The notes under the pieces are model-generated. The model was not told where the DNA came from. It did not search any database and worked only from the letters and a program-made list of their open reading frames with translations. Shown one piece after another: positions 34,860 through 46,351 of a stretch of 64,000 nucleotides of DNA. The position numbers and the translations under genes are program-made. Position 1 is the first letter of the stretch, and each line of letters opens with the position of its first letter. Source of the stretch: Haematobia irritans (lineage: Eukaryota > Arthropoda > Insecta > Diptera > Muscidae); assembly GCF_050003625.1 (NCBI RefSeq), contig NC_134398.1, forward strand, positions 72,903,635 through 72,967,634. Direction: 5' to 3'.

Positions 34860-35990
34860 CACGCAGAGAAGAAACATGATTGCCACAATCATATTCGAAG
34901 AGCAAAATAATATGATAGCAGCTATTTTTGCGGCGACCATGTAACATTTTAACCTGCAACCATGTTGGCTCAGTGAACATGGTTCTAAGAAAAATACAAT
35001 TGTCCTCATCTAAAATGTTATTATATTGATAAAAAGAATTTTGTTTCCATTAAAAGACAATGGTCACGATCTAAAATGTTTTTCTTCTAGTTAAAAGAAC
35101 ATGGTCACAACCTAAAATGTTTTGATTTTTATGAAAAAACTTTTTTCGTCGTCGAAAAAAGGACGCCACTTGAGAAAAGAAAACACAAAATCAACTTTAT
35201 TTATTTGTTTTTATTTATTTATAAACTAATTCATTGTTGATTTGTATTTATAATGTCGTGCAAGCAAACTTCACATATTTTTACACACTCTAGTTTGGTT
35301 CAATTTCAACAATAAGAAATCATTCCATATTTACTTCGTGCCCATCAAATGTACAAACACAGACATCATATAACTGCAAATAAAAATAAATTATACCATA
35401 TGTCAAAATGCAGAACAAAAACCAGGTACATTTGTTTCAATTACACTTTCCTTTTTTGTATTCACATAAAACCACGTGCCATTTCTGAATAAATAAATTA
35501 ACACAAAACACAATAATTCCGTATTCTCCGTCCATTCCAAGAAACAATCAACACACGACTGACGCGCAAAATGAAAATCGTGTGTACCTGCTCAATGTTT
35601 TTATAAAATTCTTGTCGCTGCAAAAAAATTAAAAAATTAAATGGTCACGAAAACAATGTACATGGTCTTTATGGCCATGTAATGCTTGTAGACATATCTA
35701 TACGTAAACTATAAAAATACTTTTTTCTTTGCAAAAAAGTAATAAAAATTGAATGGTCAGGTACATGATTTTCCTGACCATATAATGGTCTCAAATTCTA
35801 TCATTTAAATAATAGAATATGTTTGCGGCATTTGAGAACCATTTAAATGCTTATTGCCAACATATATTTTTCTCCGCTCGAAAATTATTTTTACAAAGAC
35901 AAAATACATGGTTTTCGCGACAATTAAATACTCTAAATAAGCATTAAATGGATGCGGCAACCATGTCCAAACATGTTTTTTCTGTGCGTG
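34860..35990. mobile_element. Non-autonomous TIR element (1131 bp, TA-flanked)
   Basis: Left end CACGCAGAGAAGAAACATG, right end complementary CACGCACAGAAAAAACATG, with TA on both sides (34858-34859, 35991-35992). The interior repeats short motifs such as GGTCACGA, CTAAAATGTT and ACCATGT in both orientations and encodes nothing recognisable. Family not named; the TA duplication suits Tc1/mariner-type mobilisation. Confidence 0.7.
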
Positions 35991-35992
35991 TA

Positions 35993-36695
35993 GCCATCTG
36001 GCATGCATTGCAAGAAAGAGTAGTTGTTATAAAATAATTTTCAATGTAAATACAATTGAAAAAATTAGAAATAATCGTAGTTGAGAGTGGACTTGTTTTG
36101 TTAAAGCTCGTATTAAAAAGCTTTTTCCCAGTGAATAAGACAATTTTAAGTTTAAAAAGTGTCGTTATAAATTAAAGCTGCGATTTCGGCGTTGTTTCTG
36201 ACATTTGTGTTAACTTTATGTCAAGATTTAAGACGTAACATATAAAAATATTTTAATCAAAATTTCCAAATCATTTTGTGCATACATATGTGGAAAACAA
36301 AACAAAAGAAACGAAAACAAATTAGTTCAAACACTGAGAGATACTCTCGCCATAACTGTTGAGAAACGAGTGAAATTGTACAAAATACGCACACAAAGAA
36401 GTGAAAGTTCTATCTGTACTCAAACCGTTTAGATCAGCTTATCGAATTTTGCAACCCTTATTTAACATATCATCCTAAAAATATACTACAATTTTTAGAC
36501 ATTAAGTCAATAATCAATACTGTTAAACTGTTTATCAAATCTCACAACTGCTATTACCACAATCATCCTAAAAGTAAACTTTATTTTACGAAAATTTAAC
36601 CCACTACATCGTGTTTCCAGACAAATATTTTTCGGTAGTTTGTGTCTTTGATGAAACGTTGATCGTTCAACATTATTCACAATAGTATTCAAACA
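35993..36695. other. AT-rich spacer left of the foldback element
   Basis: No coding motif or repeat boundary seen. Its last bases form the left 9-bp duplication of the foldback element (36696-36704). Confidence 0.4.
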
Positions 36696-37380
36696 CAAAA
36701 TTAAATGTCCAAGAAAGTAGAATTGCCATTTTCGAATTTCGAAAATTTGAAAGTTGTGCTGGATTGTGCCGATTTGTGCTGCAATTTGTTTTTTTTTAAT
36801 TTTATCAAATAGCCGAGATATTTGGAAAAAATATTTTTCAACAAAATTTTTGCCAGAATCGCCATTTTCGAAATTGGACATTTTGACAGTTGTGCTGTGT
36901 TGTGCTAGCCGAGTACATTATTGTGCCGTTTAAATAAAAATTCTATCTCTTATAGTTTTCGAGAAATTCTAAAATTTCGAAAAATTTCTAGAATCGGCAT
37001 TTTCGAATTTCGAAAATTTTAATATTGTATTAAACCGTTATCGACTTGTGCTAAGTTGTGCCGTTGAGATCACCTTTCTATCTCAAGCCGTTTCCGAGAA
37101 ACAGCCAAATTAAATTTTAAAAAAAGTTAAAAAATATGTGTTTGAAAAACGCCAAAATTTAAATTTTCGAATTTCAAAAAACTGAATGTTGTGCCAATTT
37201 GTGCTAGGTTAGTACTCATTTGTGCCGTTTGAATCAACTTTCTATCTCAACCCGTTTTGGAGATATTCGCAAAAACTTTTTTTTTTAAATGCCAATTTAT
37301 GATTGAAAATAGTCAAAACTTAAAATTTTCGAATTTCAAAAAACTGAATGTTGTGCCAATTTGTGCTAGGTTGATTCAAA

Positions 37381-38430
37381 CGGCACAAATGAGTACTAAC
37401 CTAGCACAAATTGGCACAACATTCAGTTTTTTGAAATTCGAAAATTTTAAATTTTGACTACTTTCAATCATAAATTGACATTTTTTAAAAAAAGTTTTTG
37501 CGAATATCTCCAAAACGGTTTGAGATAGAAAGTTGATTCAAACGGCACAAATGAGTTCTGACCTAGCACAAATTGGCACAACATTCAGTTTTTTGAAATT
37601 CGAAAATTTTAAATTTTGACTATTTTCAATCATAAATTGACATTTTTTAAAAAAAAGTTTTTGCGAATATCTCCAAAACGGGTTGAGATAGAAAGTTGAT
37701 TCAAACGGCACAAATGAGTACTAACCTAGCACAAATTGGCACAATATTCAGTTTTTTGAAATTCGAAAATTTTAAATTTTGGCTATTTTCAATCATAAAT
37801 TGGCATTAAAAAAAAAAAAGTTTTTGCGAATATCTCACAAACGGTTTGAGATAGAAAGTTGATTCAAACGGCACAAATAAGTTCTGACCTAGCACAAATT
37901 GGCACAATATTCAGTTTTTTGAAATTCGAAAATTTTAAATTTTGACTATTTTGGCATAAATTGGCATTTAAAAAAAAAAGTTTTTGGGAATATCTCCAAA
38001 ACGGTTTGAGATAGAAAGTTGATTCAAACGGCACAAATGAGTACTAACCTAGCACAAATTGGCACAACATTCAGTTTTTTGAAATTCGAAAATTTTAAAT
38101 TTTGACTATTTTCAATCATAAATTGGCATTTTGTAAAAAAAGTTATTGCGAATATCTCCAAAACGGTTTGAGATAGAAAGTTGATTCAAACGGCACAAAT
38201 GAGTACTAACCTAGCACAAATTGGCACAACATTCAGTTTTTTGAAATTCGAAAATTTTAAATTTTGACTATTTTGGCATAAATTGGCATTTTTTAAAAAA
38301 AGTTTTTGCGAATATCTCCAAAACGGTTTGAGATAGAAAGTTGATTCAAACGGCACAAATGAGTACTAACCTAGCACAAATTGGCACAACATTCAGTTTT
38401 TTGAAATTCGAAAATTTAAATTTTGGCGTT
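37381..38430. repeat. Tandem array of ~162-bp units in the foldback right arm
   Basis: CGGCACAAATGAGT starts units at 37381, 37543, 37706, 37869, 38029, 38191 and 38351 (spacing 160-163 bp). Each unit holds GCACAAATTGGCACAA and TCCAAAACGGTTTGAGATAG. The last unit is cut by the BEL LTR. Confidence 0.93.
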
Positions 38431-38913
38431 TGTTTATGCCAATATCGGTAAACTAACATAAATTGGATTGAATAATAATCGTAAATAATTTATTGTCCCA
38501 GATATATTAATTCCCAAAAACACGTTCTAAAATCCCCAATCGATTATTAGTACGTCAATGACATTTAATATTTTTTAACGAAATTATCGACAAACTATCA
38601 TACCGAGATACAACTTCCGCCATAAAATCCTAAAAAGGAATACCTCGTTGTTCTGCTGTAACTATCGTACTGGTAAGATCGACAATCCTAAGAAAATAAA
38701 ATCCAAAATTGTTTACAAAATCACAATATTTTGTTTCCATTTATTCCTCTCATTCTATTGTCCAATCTACACTTCGCGATCATAAGACCATCTGGAGTGA
38801 AAAGTTCCACTCTAAATATCTTTCGAGATTGTGGTCCTGTTTTTGCTTTGCACCTCCTTTTAAATACTCTCAGCTCTTCTCCAAATATATTGTGCTCCCG
38901 TGCTCCATAAACA
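38431..38913 (+). repeat. BEL 5' LTR
   Basis: Begins TGTTTATG and ends CATAAACA, giving an 8-bp terminal inverted repeat within the LTR and the TG...CA ends of LTR elements. It should carry the promoter and polyadenylation signal, but I see no clear TATA box. It differs from the 3' LTR at about 38606 (T versus A) and about 38786 (G versus A). Confidence 0.95.
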
Positions 38914-38915
38914 TT

Positions 38916-38935
38916 TGGTCCCGTTCGATCCGGAT
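38916..38935 (+). promoter_or_regulatory. Putative primer-binding site
   Basis: TGGTCCCGTTCGATCCGGAT starts two bases after the 5' LTR. It resembles the complement of a tRNA-Tyr 3' end if a 2-nt bulge is allowed; the tRNA assignment is tentative. Confidence 0.5.
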
Positions 38936-40994
38936 TGCTGCGTTTATTTGGAGACTTGTGCTCTGAGAGAACTCCAGTTTCGCCACCACCAGTACCATCT
39001 CTACACACTTCAGCAGCAGCACAACATCAGGTTAGTTTACATTTCTTCTCCATTCGTAAATTCATTCCAAGTGGTAGTGCGGTAGTGATAATAAGCATAA
39101 AATAAACGCCAGTTAATATTAATTTTATTGCATTACGGAAAAGAAGAAAAAACTACAAAAAGCCCTTAAAAGTTTGATAGCGATATTGTAATTGTACAAG
39201 ACGTACATCTGATGCGCGGAATGAGACGATAAACTAACTAAATCGTGTAGATGTTGTGTATTGTTCTAGTGGAACGGAAAATGTCATATATTGTTTTGAT
39301 CATCCAAGCGGTGTTATAAATGAAATAGAAAGTATCAATTCTGTGTTGGAGCTGATAACTGATTTTTTTGAGCTACACATACCGGTGAGTGGACTTAATT
39401 TGGATAGAATTACATATTCCATGCCCACGTGCAACACACTTACATGACTATTCCCCGATTTCGAGTTTATCGATGCGGCTGTTAAATCCAGAGCTCTGTT
39501 AGACGCGAAGAGAGCTCTGTTAGCTCATCGATTTATGTATGTTACTATGATATGGTGAACTCTTTTTCAGGTTTTTTGCATTGATGTGTATGTATGCATG
39601 AACGCTTGTTTTCAGGTACATTACTGAGAATGGCAACAAATTTGTAGTTGTCATTGCATGCTTTTTTATCATTTGTTTTTTGGGTTCTCTTTGGAGACTT
39701 ACTTCTTGGTGTTATTCTTCATATCTATTTTTGTGTGTCTTACTGTTGAATTCATACTCAACTGCTCTAAGACACCATTCAAATTCCACCCGGGAAAAAT
39801 TGCCCGTGTAAGAGAGCTCTTGCTAGACATGTATCTTTATTTATGGTTCAGTCCATATTTTACTGTATAGTACCATACGTTCTCGGCCTATTTTGTTATG
39901 ACCGGGTTCCATCTATAGTGAAAATAAATAAGTTTTCCCATGAATTTCATTTCGATGGATGAAGCGATCATCCATTTCTCTTCGAAACGGTCGCATATGC
40001 CAGGATTTACATGACACTTTTATATATTTGGACTTTCGGACCATTGAGTTTCGAGGAAATTTACTATGGTTTTAGAATTTAACCAACTTATGCGCAGTGT
40101 GCTTGGAGCCAAACGAAAGGGTTAAAACGGAATCTGCGATTTTTAATTCTCACCGATCTATTTCTTCGAGAGTAATGTTGATTCTCTACGACTCTCTAGC
40201 AGAACTTTTTTTTCATGCATTTTGCTAAACTCCACCCCTCCCTCTTCCTATTATCCATATTTCAATAATTGAGTCCTATTCGTAAACAATTCGTACAGTC
40301 CATGTTCTCTCCGTTTTCTATTTTTTGGTTGGCTATCTGTCCTTTTTCGATTCAGAATTCACTCATGCTATCTCGTTCATATTCCACTATTCCATATCGT
40401 TTTTAAGGACAAGTTTAGCAAAACAAAGATTAGCGAAAGGGCAACGACCTCAGCTACTTTCTTTTTTCCATGTAACTTTCTCTGAATTAACTGCCACCCA
40501 ACGCACATTTTTTATTGCAGTTACATTTAGGTAAATTGAACTGGGACATATTGAATTTTAACTCGATCATTGAAACACATGGATCGTACATAGTGTGTGG
40601 CTCGCCTATTTACAAGCTGAACGGATTATTATTTCCGTTTTCTTCAGTTTTTTACAGTCTTGGACATATTGCTGTCAGTGACAATTTTTTTACCATCGAG
40701 TCTTGCTTGTAGAATTTATTAATTTTCTTTATTGACATTTTTTGAATGCTCGATTGCTTACCTCTTCGGGATATTTACCCCGATCTGTATCCACTTGGTC
40801 GATCTACGCCCAGTTGTATATACTCTTTTATTATTCTACTTGCCCTCGGGCTCAATTTTTTCCTTTACTCCGATCGTACTGCTTGCAATTTCATACACTT
40901 TTTCGCTTATGGATATCCTACCCAAATAATTGTTAGCAGTATTTCTATAACACTTTTGTATATACGACTTTAGCGGCACTGAATAGATATCGAC
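38936..40994 (+). other. BEL leader with candidate intron
   Basis: About 2.1 kb between primer site and gag ATG, unusually long. Short frames here have no motif. ACATCAG/GTTAGT at 39030/39031 is a good 5' splice site and ACATTTTTTATTGCAG ending at 40520 a good 3' splice site, so part of the leader may be removed as an intron. The same donor could serve the downstream ORF3 (acceptor at 46345). Confidence 0.4.
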
Positions 40995-42059
40995 ATGTCC
41001 CTAGAGGCTTTTACCAGGTTAGCTAATGAGCTAGTGTTTTTCGAGGCAAGCTTAGATGCGCATGCCGCTCCCATGTCCTCTATCCACTCAATTGATGTCC
41101 ATAGGGAGGAGTTGGCGTCAATATGGCGGGACGTTAAAATTTCTTATGACAAATGTCTTGCAGATATTGAGGCTGAACTCGAGGTGGCTGAAGGGGATGG
41201 CAAAAATAAGGGAGATAAGGAGAGCGGTGAATCCGAGTTGGACAACTTGAGGCACAAGTACACTAGTGCCTATATCACTTATTGCCGGTGTAGCACCCAT
41301 TTAAGAGAACGGGCGCATGCTATATCCGCCTCGACTACCACCCCTAAAGTGGACCTGACGACAAGGTCCGATTCGGGACAAGGGTTTGGCTTCACCTTGC
41401 CACCATGTGAAATACCAATATTTTGTGGTGATTATTCCTCGTGGCCGACTTTTCGGGATATTTTTGAGGCAGTTTGCATCAAAAATCCGCGCCTGAGCTC
41501 CGTGGAAAAACTATTCCATTTGAGCCAGAAGACGAAAGGTGAGGCCCACGATATAGTCAAGAAGGTTCCCCTTACCAATGAGAATTTTCGGGTAGCTTGG
41601 GCCAACTTATGTTCTAGGTACGAGAACAAAAGAGCCCTCATTAACATCCAATTGAAGAAATTGTTCGGGCTTTCTCCCATATCTAATGAGACAGCTACCG
41701 CTCTTAAAGTCCTCCAAAGAGACATCAACTCATGCATATCTCTGCTGGAACTTTATGAGATTGATGTGGGCGGTTGGGACCCCATTTTTGTGTTTGTTTG
41801 TTCCAACTGTCTCCCTAACTCGACTCTGACACTGTGGGAGCAAACATTGCCCGACAAAACGGTCATTCCTAAGTGGGAGAAAATGGACAATTTTCTTACC
41901 GACAGGCATCGAACACTCGAGTCCGTTTCCGAAGTTCGGAAAAGTATTGCCGGTAGTTCTACAGCTTCGAAGGCGACTACAAAGACAGACTACCGGTACG
42001 GAAACAAGTCCAATGGCACTCATGTCCACACTTTTCAGAATAAGGTTGAGCCCAACTGA
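40995..42059 (+). CDS. gag: BEL gag (DUF1759-type)
   Basis: 354 codons from the ATG at 40995. The N-terminal third is helical and charged (EAELEVAEGDGKNKGDKESG). A DUF1759 domain follows at about residues 135-300, with the typical LPPCEIPIFCGDYSSWPTFR start and the later KVPLTNENFRVAWANLCSRY. Gag forms the particle that packages element RNA. The frame ends at TGA (42057-42059), exactly where the first cysteine of the zinc knuckle is expected: the next codons continue in the same frame with PLCPKETHLLRKC. The stop may be a mutation or a readthrough site (UGA followed by C). Confidence 0.9.
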   Translation: MSLEAFTRLANELVFFEASLDAHAAPMSSIHSIDVHREELASIWRDVKISYDKCLADIEAELEVAEGDGKNKGDKESGESELDNLRHKYTSAYITYCRCSTHLRERAHAISASTTTPKVDLTTRSDSGQGFGFTLPPCEIPIFCGDYSSWPTFRDIFEAVCIKNPRLSSVEKLFHLSQKTKGEAHDIVKKVPLTNENFRVAWANLCSRYENKRALINIQLKKLFGLSPISNETATALKVLQRDINSCISLLELYEIDVGGWDPIFVFVCSNCLPNSTLTLWEQTLPDKTVIPKWEKMDNFLTDRHRTLESVSEVRKSIAGSSTASKATTKTDYRYGNKSNGTHVHTFQNKVEPN

Positions 42060-45000
42060 CCATTGTGCCCGAAGGAGACTCATTTGCTACGGAAATGTCC
42101 TCGTTTTTTGAAAATGTCTCCGTCTGAGAGGTTAGCGGAGATAAAAAAGGACAAATTATGCACCAACTGTTTTTCTAGAGTGCATTCCGTCAAGAACTGC
42201 AAAAGCAAGTATTCTTGTTTTAAATGCAATAAAAAACACAATACGTTGTTGCATAGAGAAGAGTCGAAATTATCGGATTCTCCCTCGGGATCGAATTCAA
42301 CTCCTTCACAAGTTCCGTCCTCATCCATACAGTCCACGAACATTTCGGGAGAGGGGGTTGTACATACTTGTTTTTCTACCAGTTCTAGGGATGTGTTGCT
42401 AGGAACCGCGTTGGTAAACATAAGCTATAATGGGCTCATGATCTGTGCGAGGGCTCTTGTGGATTCTGGCTCACAAGGTACATTCATATCTGAGAAACTT
42501 TTTAACTCTATGAGACTTCCTTTTCGGAAGACATACGCTACTGTTTCTGGTTTGAACAATTCGGTTTCTGCATCCGTTCAGAAGGAATGCTCCTTCACAT
42601 TGTCGCCTGCTGTTGATAATGGCATTGAGTTTTCTGCAACAGCTTTGGTTGTTCCACACTTGTCAGGTAGCTTGCCGTCGAGGACAATAGACTTATCGTC
42701 TCTTTCCGATATCCCGAATATCCCGCTAGCTGATCCAAGGTTTTATCAAAGTTCTAAGATAGACCTTTTACTTGGTGGAGATCTGCTCCCTTCCATTATG
42801 TTACCTGGTGTTCAACGTCAAATTTGTGGCTCCTTGATAGCACAGGAGACTATATTTGGATGGATCCTGACGGGTCCACTTCCTGCCAAACCCGTATGCT
42901 TCTTCTCTTCGGTCGTCACCTGTTTCAATGAGATCTCATTAGAAAAGGAGATTTCACGTTTTTGGGAGGTGGAAGAACTCCCACGGAAGAAATTTATGTC
43001 CCCTTCAGATGAGTTTTGTGAGGATTTGTTCCTTCGTACAACGAAACGAAGCGACAGCGGTAGGTATGTGGTATCTCTTCCGTTCAAAGACAACTTTCCT
43101 GAAGGGATTGGTATAGGTTTGTCTCGGAAGAACGCTATGGCTCAATTTTTTAGAAGTGAAGCTCGATTGCTTCGTACGCCACAATTCAAATTGGAATATG
43201 ATGAAGTCCTTAATGGGTATGTCCAATTGGGTCATATGAGGAAAATCGATCCACCGAATACAATTAATCCTGAAAATGCCTATTACTTACCCCACCATGC
43301 CGTAATAAAACCCGAGAGTACAACCACTCGGGTAAGGGTTGTTTTTAATGCTTCGTCTCCTACGTCCAATGGCATAAGTCTGAATGACGTTTTACATATT
43401 GGTCCAGTTTTGCAGAATGACCTTATGATTCTTATTCTACGATGGAGATTCTTCCGTTTTGTATTTAATGGCGACATCACGAAGATGTACCGCCAAATCC
43501 GTGTGAATCCTCAACACACACCATTCCAACGTATCCTTTATCGGGAGAACCCTGATTCTCCTGTACAGGACTTTGAGCTGGAGACAGTGACGTTTGGTGT
43601 GAATTGCGCACCATATTTAGCCATTCGCACTCTTCTGCAATTGGCAGATGATGTGCAGTCAACCTTCCCCTTGGCCAGCGATATCTTACGTAACTCGATG
43701 TACGTTGATGATGCATTGGTGGGGGCCCATACGCTTTACGAGGCGAAACAGGCTATGGGTCAGTTGGTAAACGCCTTGGGCTCCGCAGGATTTACGATGA
43801 GGAAATGGACAGCTAACTCCAGGGAGCTGATAGCCAATATACCCTGCGAAGACTTACTCTGCGATGACTTCCTTCAGTTTCATGATCGGAGTTCGGCTAA
43901 GACGTTAGGCATTCGTTGGAATGCTATGTCTGACTCGTTTTATTTTTCTATGTCGCCTTTCTCCAGCTCTCAAACTTTCTCCAAACGGGAGATCCTCTCT
44001 CAAATTTCCAAATTATTCGATCCAGCGGGTTGGCTTTCCCCATGCGTTGTTGTTGCGAAGATAATCATGCAACAAATATGGATGGAGAAAACCGAATGGG
44101 ATGATACCGTTTCCGATGAAATACTAACCAAATGGAAATCTTTTCAAGCCCATTATCCATCCATAAACTCCATTAAGATACCACGTTGGTTCCTCTATAG
44201 TCCGAACTGCAAGGTTCAGTTTCATGGGTTCTGCGACGCATCTGAAAAAGCGTATGCAGCTGTCCTTTACGTACGTGTCGAGGCAGATGATTATGTTTCT
44301 ACGAGTTTGGTGTCATCAAAGACTAGAGTTGCACCCATTAAAACACTGTCTATTCCACGTTTGGAGCTATGTGGTGCGACATTATTGGCAGAAATGGTGG
44401 ATAATCTTTTATCGAGGTTTAGTTTAGGAAACTACTCTATACGTTGTTGGACGGACTCTACAATAGTTTTGGCATGGTTGGCTAAGCCTCCGTGCTTCTG
44501 GGCTACATTTGTAGCTAATAGGATTTCCAAGATTATAGAGATTGTAAATCCATCCGAATGGGCTCATGTAGACTCAGGGTCCAACCCTGCTGACTTGGCG
44601 AGCCGTGGCGTATATCCTAATGAAATTATTGGCAACACGCTATGGTGGAATGGGCCATCATGGCTCCGGAAATCTCCTGACGACTGGCCGAAGTCTAATA
44701 ATTCCACTTTAGAGGCAATCGAAATAGAAAGAAAATCGATTAGCGTTCACTTTAATTATTTCGATGAGTTTGATGATGTGCTTAATCGTTTCTCTTCTCT
44801 TCCAAGAGCTCTGCGCGTGGTTGCTTATATGTACCGGTTTTACTTTCATACTCATCCGAACTTTCGGGTAAGTTTTCATAGAACCTCGGCAGCAGTTTCT
44901 TCCTCTGAGATCTTAATGGTTCAAAATAGGCTGATATCTATGAGTCAAAAGGCATTTTTTCCCAATGAATACATGGCTCTATCAGCCAAGGCACCTTTGT

Positions 45001-46265
45001 CTAAATCTAGCCCCATTTTGAATTTAAACCCCTTCTGTGATTCGGAAGGCATTCTGAGAGTGTGTGGTAGGCTGGTTTCGTCCACGACATTATCATATAA
45101 TGAGAAGCATCCGATCATCCTACCATACAAATGTCGTTTGTCCATGTTGCTAGTTCAGTTTATTCACGACATATCCCTTCACGGAGGTAATCAGTTAGTA
45201 CTCAGATTAGTTCGTACGCAGTTTTGGATACCAAGAGCTAAGAATTTGATAAAATCCGTAATAAACAAATGTAAACCCTGTATCATCTACAAAAAACGAT
45301 GTCAAGTTCAACTAATGTCCGCTTTACCTCCTGAAAGAGTCGATATATCCCGCCCATTTGTCCATACCGGGCTCGATTTTGCAGGGCCGTTTGATATTAA
45401 AAATTATACTGGCAGGGCATGCCTTATAACTAAGGGTTACGTGTGTGTATTCGTATGTTTCTCCACCAAGGCGATACACCTCGAGGCAACTTCCGACCTA
45501 TCCACGCCGGCGTTTCTGGCAGCATTTAGTAGATTTATTTCGCGCCGAGGTTGTCCTCTACATATCCACTCTGATAATGGCACAACATTCGTAGGTGCAT
45601 CCAGAATCATTGCAAAAGAATTTATCCAAACTTCCCAACAAGCGGTTATCGCTAACTATTCCCACCAGAATATATCCTGGCACTTCATTCCGCCCGGGGC
45701 TCCACATATGGGAGGTCTTTGGGAAGCAGGAGTGAAGAGCTTCAAAGCGCACTTCAAAAAAATTGCTGTTAACTTGAAATACACTTTTGAGGAATTCCAA
45801 ACCTTACTAGCTAGAATAGAGTCGTGTCTCAATTCCCGTCCTCTATATCCTATGTCTGAGGACCCCTCAGATTTAAATGCACTCACTCCAGGACACTTTT
45901 TGATCGGATCTCCTATTTTAGCTCCGATAGATCCTAGCATTCGAGAAGCTCCAATGTCTTTGGTGAACCGATGGCAAAGGCTCAAGGCGATCCATCAGCA
46001 TTTTTGCATAAGATGGAAAGATGAGTACCTGAAAGAGCTCCACAAACGACATAAATGGCAAAGACCAACAGAAAATCTAAAGGAGAATATGTTGGTAGTT
46101 ATCCGCGAAGAGAACATTCCTCCAAATTGCTGGCGACTTGGCCGGATTGTTAAAGTGTATCCCGGACGGGATTCTAGAGTACGAGTCGCAGACGTAACTA
46201 CAGCAAAAGGCTTAATAACCCGGCCTATTACCAAACTGGTCATACTTCCCATAGACAGCACATAG
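42060..46265 (+). CDS. pol: BEL pol: zinc knuckles, protease, RT, RNase H, integrase
   Basis: About 1400 codons continuing the gag frame after the UGA. Order by residue: knuckles to about 65 (CTNCFSRVHSVKNC, CFKCNKKHNTLLH); retropepsin-like DUF1758 with ALVDSGSQGTFIS near 133 and LLLGGD near 230; RT from about 405 (YYLPHHAVIKPE) with the catalytic YVDD near 546; RNase H with HGFCDASEKAYAA near 720 and WTDSTIVLAWL near 796; the integrase H2C2 zinc region (HDISLHGGNQ ... CKPCIIYKK) from about 1033; the rve core with GLDFAGPF, HSDNGTTFVGA and GGLWEAGVKSF; and DUF5641 at the end (CWRLGRIVKVYPG). All catalytic landmarks that I can check are present. No ATG follows the UGA at once, so it is probably made as a fusion with Gag. 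Confidence 0.93.
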   Translation, partial: PLCPKETHLLRKCPRFLKMSPSERLAEIKKDKLCTNCFSRVHSVKNCKSKYSCFKCNKKHNTLLHREESKLSDSPSGSNSTPSQVPSSSIQSTNISGEGVVHTCFSTSSRDVLLGTALVNISYNGLMICARALVDSGSQGTFISEKLFNSMRLPFRKTYATVSGLNNSVSASVQKECSFTLSPAVDNGIEFSATALVVPHLSGSLPSRTIDLSSLSDIPNIPLADPRFYQSSKIDLLLGGDLLPSIMLPGVQRQICGSLIAQETIFGWILTGPLPAKPVCFFSSVVTCFNEISLEKEISRFWEVEELPRKKFMSPSDEFCEDLFLRTTKRSDSGRYVVSLPFKDNFPEGIGIGLSRKNAMAQFFRSEARLLRTPQFKLEYDEVLNGYVQLGHMRKIDPPNTINPENAYYLPHHAVIKPESTTTRVRVVFNASSPTSNGISLNDVLHIGPVLQNDLMILILRWRFFRFVFNGDITKMYRQIRVNPQHTPFQRILYRENPDSPVQDFELETVTFGVNCAPYLAIRTLLQLADDVQSTFPLASDILRNSMYVDDALVGAHTLYEAKQAMGQLVNALGSAGFTMRKWTANSRELIANIPCEDLLCDDFLQFHDRSSAKTLGIRWNAMSDSFYFSMSPFSSSQTFSKREILSQISKLFDPAGWLSPCVVVAKIIMQQIWMEKTEWDDTVSDEILTKWKSFQAHYPSINSIKIPRWFLYSPNCKVQFHGFCDASEKAYAAVLYVRVEADDYVSTSLVSSKTRVAPIKTLSIPRLELCGATLLAEMVDNLLSRFSLGNYSIRCWTDSTIVLAWLAKPPCFWATFVANRISKIIEIVNPSEWAHVDSGSNPADLASRGVYPNEIIGNTLWWNGPSWLRKSPDDWPKSNNSTLEAIEIERKSISVHFNYFDEFDDVLNRFSSLPRALRVVAYMYRFYFHTHPNFRVSFHRTSAAVSSSEILMVQNRLISMSQKAFFPNEYMALSAKAPLSKSSPILNLNPFCDSEGILRVCGRLVSSTTLSYNEKHPIILPYKCRLSMLLVQFIHDISLHGGNQLVLRLVRTQFWIPRAKNLIKSVINKCKPCIIYKKRCQVQLMSALPPERVDISRPFVHTGLDFAGPFDIKNYTGRACLITKGYVCVFVCFSTKAIHLEATSDLSTPAFLAAFSRFISRRGCPLHIHSDNGTTFVGASRIIAKEFIQTSQQAVIANYSHQNISWHFIPPGAPHMGGLWEAGVKSFKAHFKKIAVNLKYTFEEFQTLLARIESCLNSRPLYPMSEDPSDLNALTPGHFLIGSPILAPIDPSIREAPMSLVNRWQRLKAIHQHFCIRWKDEYLKELHKRHKWQRPTENLKENMLVVIREENIPPNCWRLGRIVKVYPGRDSRVRVADVTTAKGLITRPITKLVILPIDST

Positions 46266-46330
46266 ACCATATTAAACAGTGATATCTTTCGTCTATTAGT
46301 ATCCACCAAATCGTCTAAAATACCTTCGCC

Positions 46331-46346
46331 TCAATATATTTTCAGC
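46331..46346 (+). promoter_or_regulatory. Candidate 3' splice site in front of ORF3
   Basis: TCAATATATTTTCAG ends at 46345, six bases before the ORF3 ATG. Pyrimidine-rich DNA lies upstream. The placement mimics the env acceptor of retroviruses and gypsy elements, suggesting a spliced subgenomic RNA. Inference from sequence only. Confidence 0.55.
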
Positions 46347-46351
46347 CTACT

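Noticed and set aside
37381..38430. Regularly spaced repeats that might suggest a CRISPR-like array
   Set aside because: Units are contiguous 162-bp tandem repeats with no variable spacers, in a eukaryotic foldback element.
38709..39085. Frames spanning the BEL LTR and leader
   Set aside because: One is repeated at 47888-48118 merely because it lies in the LTR; no protein evidence.
40325..40973. Overlapping hydrophobic frames in the BEL leader, possibly a small membrane protein
   Set aside because: Three competing overlapping frames, no family match, pyrimidine-rich DNA that naturally encodes Phe/Leu/Ser; more likely leader or intron sequence.
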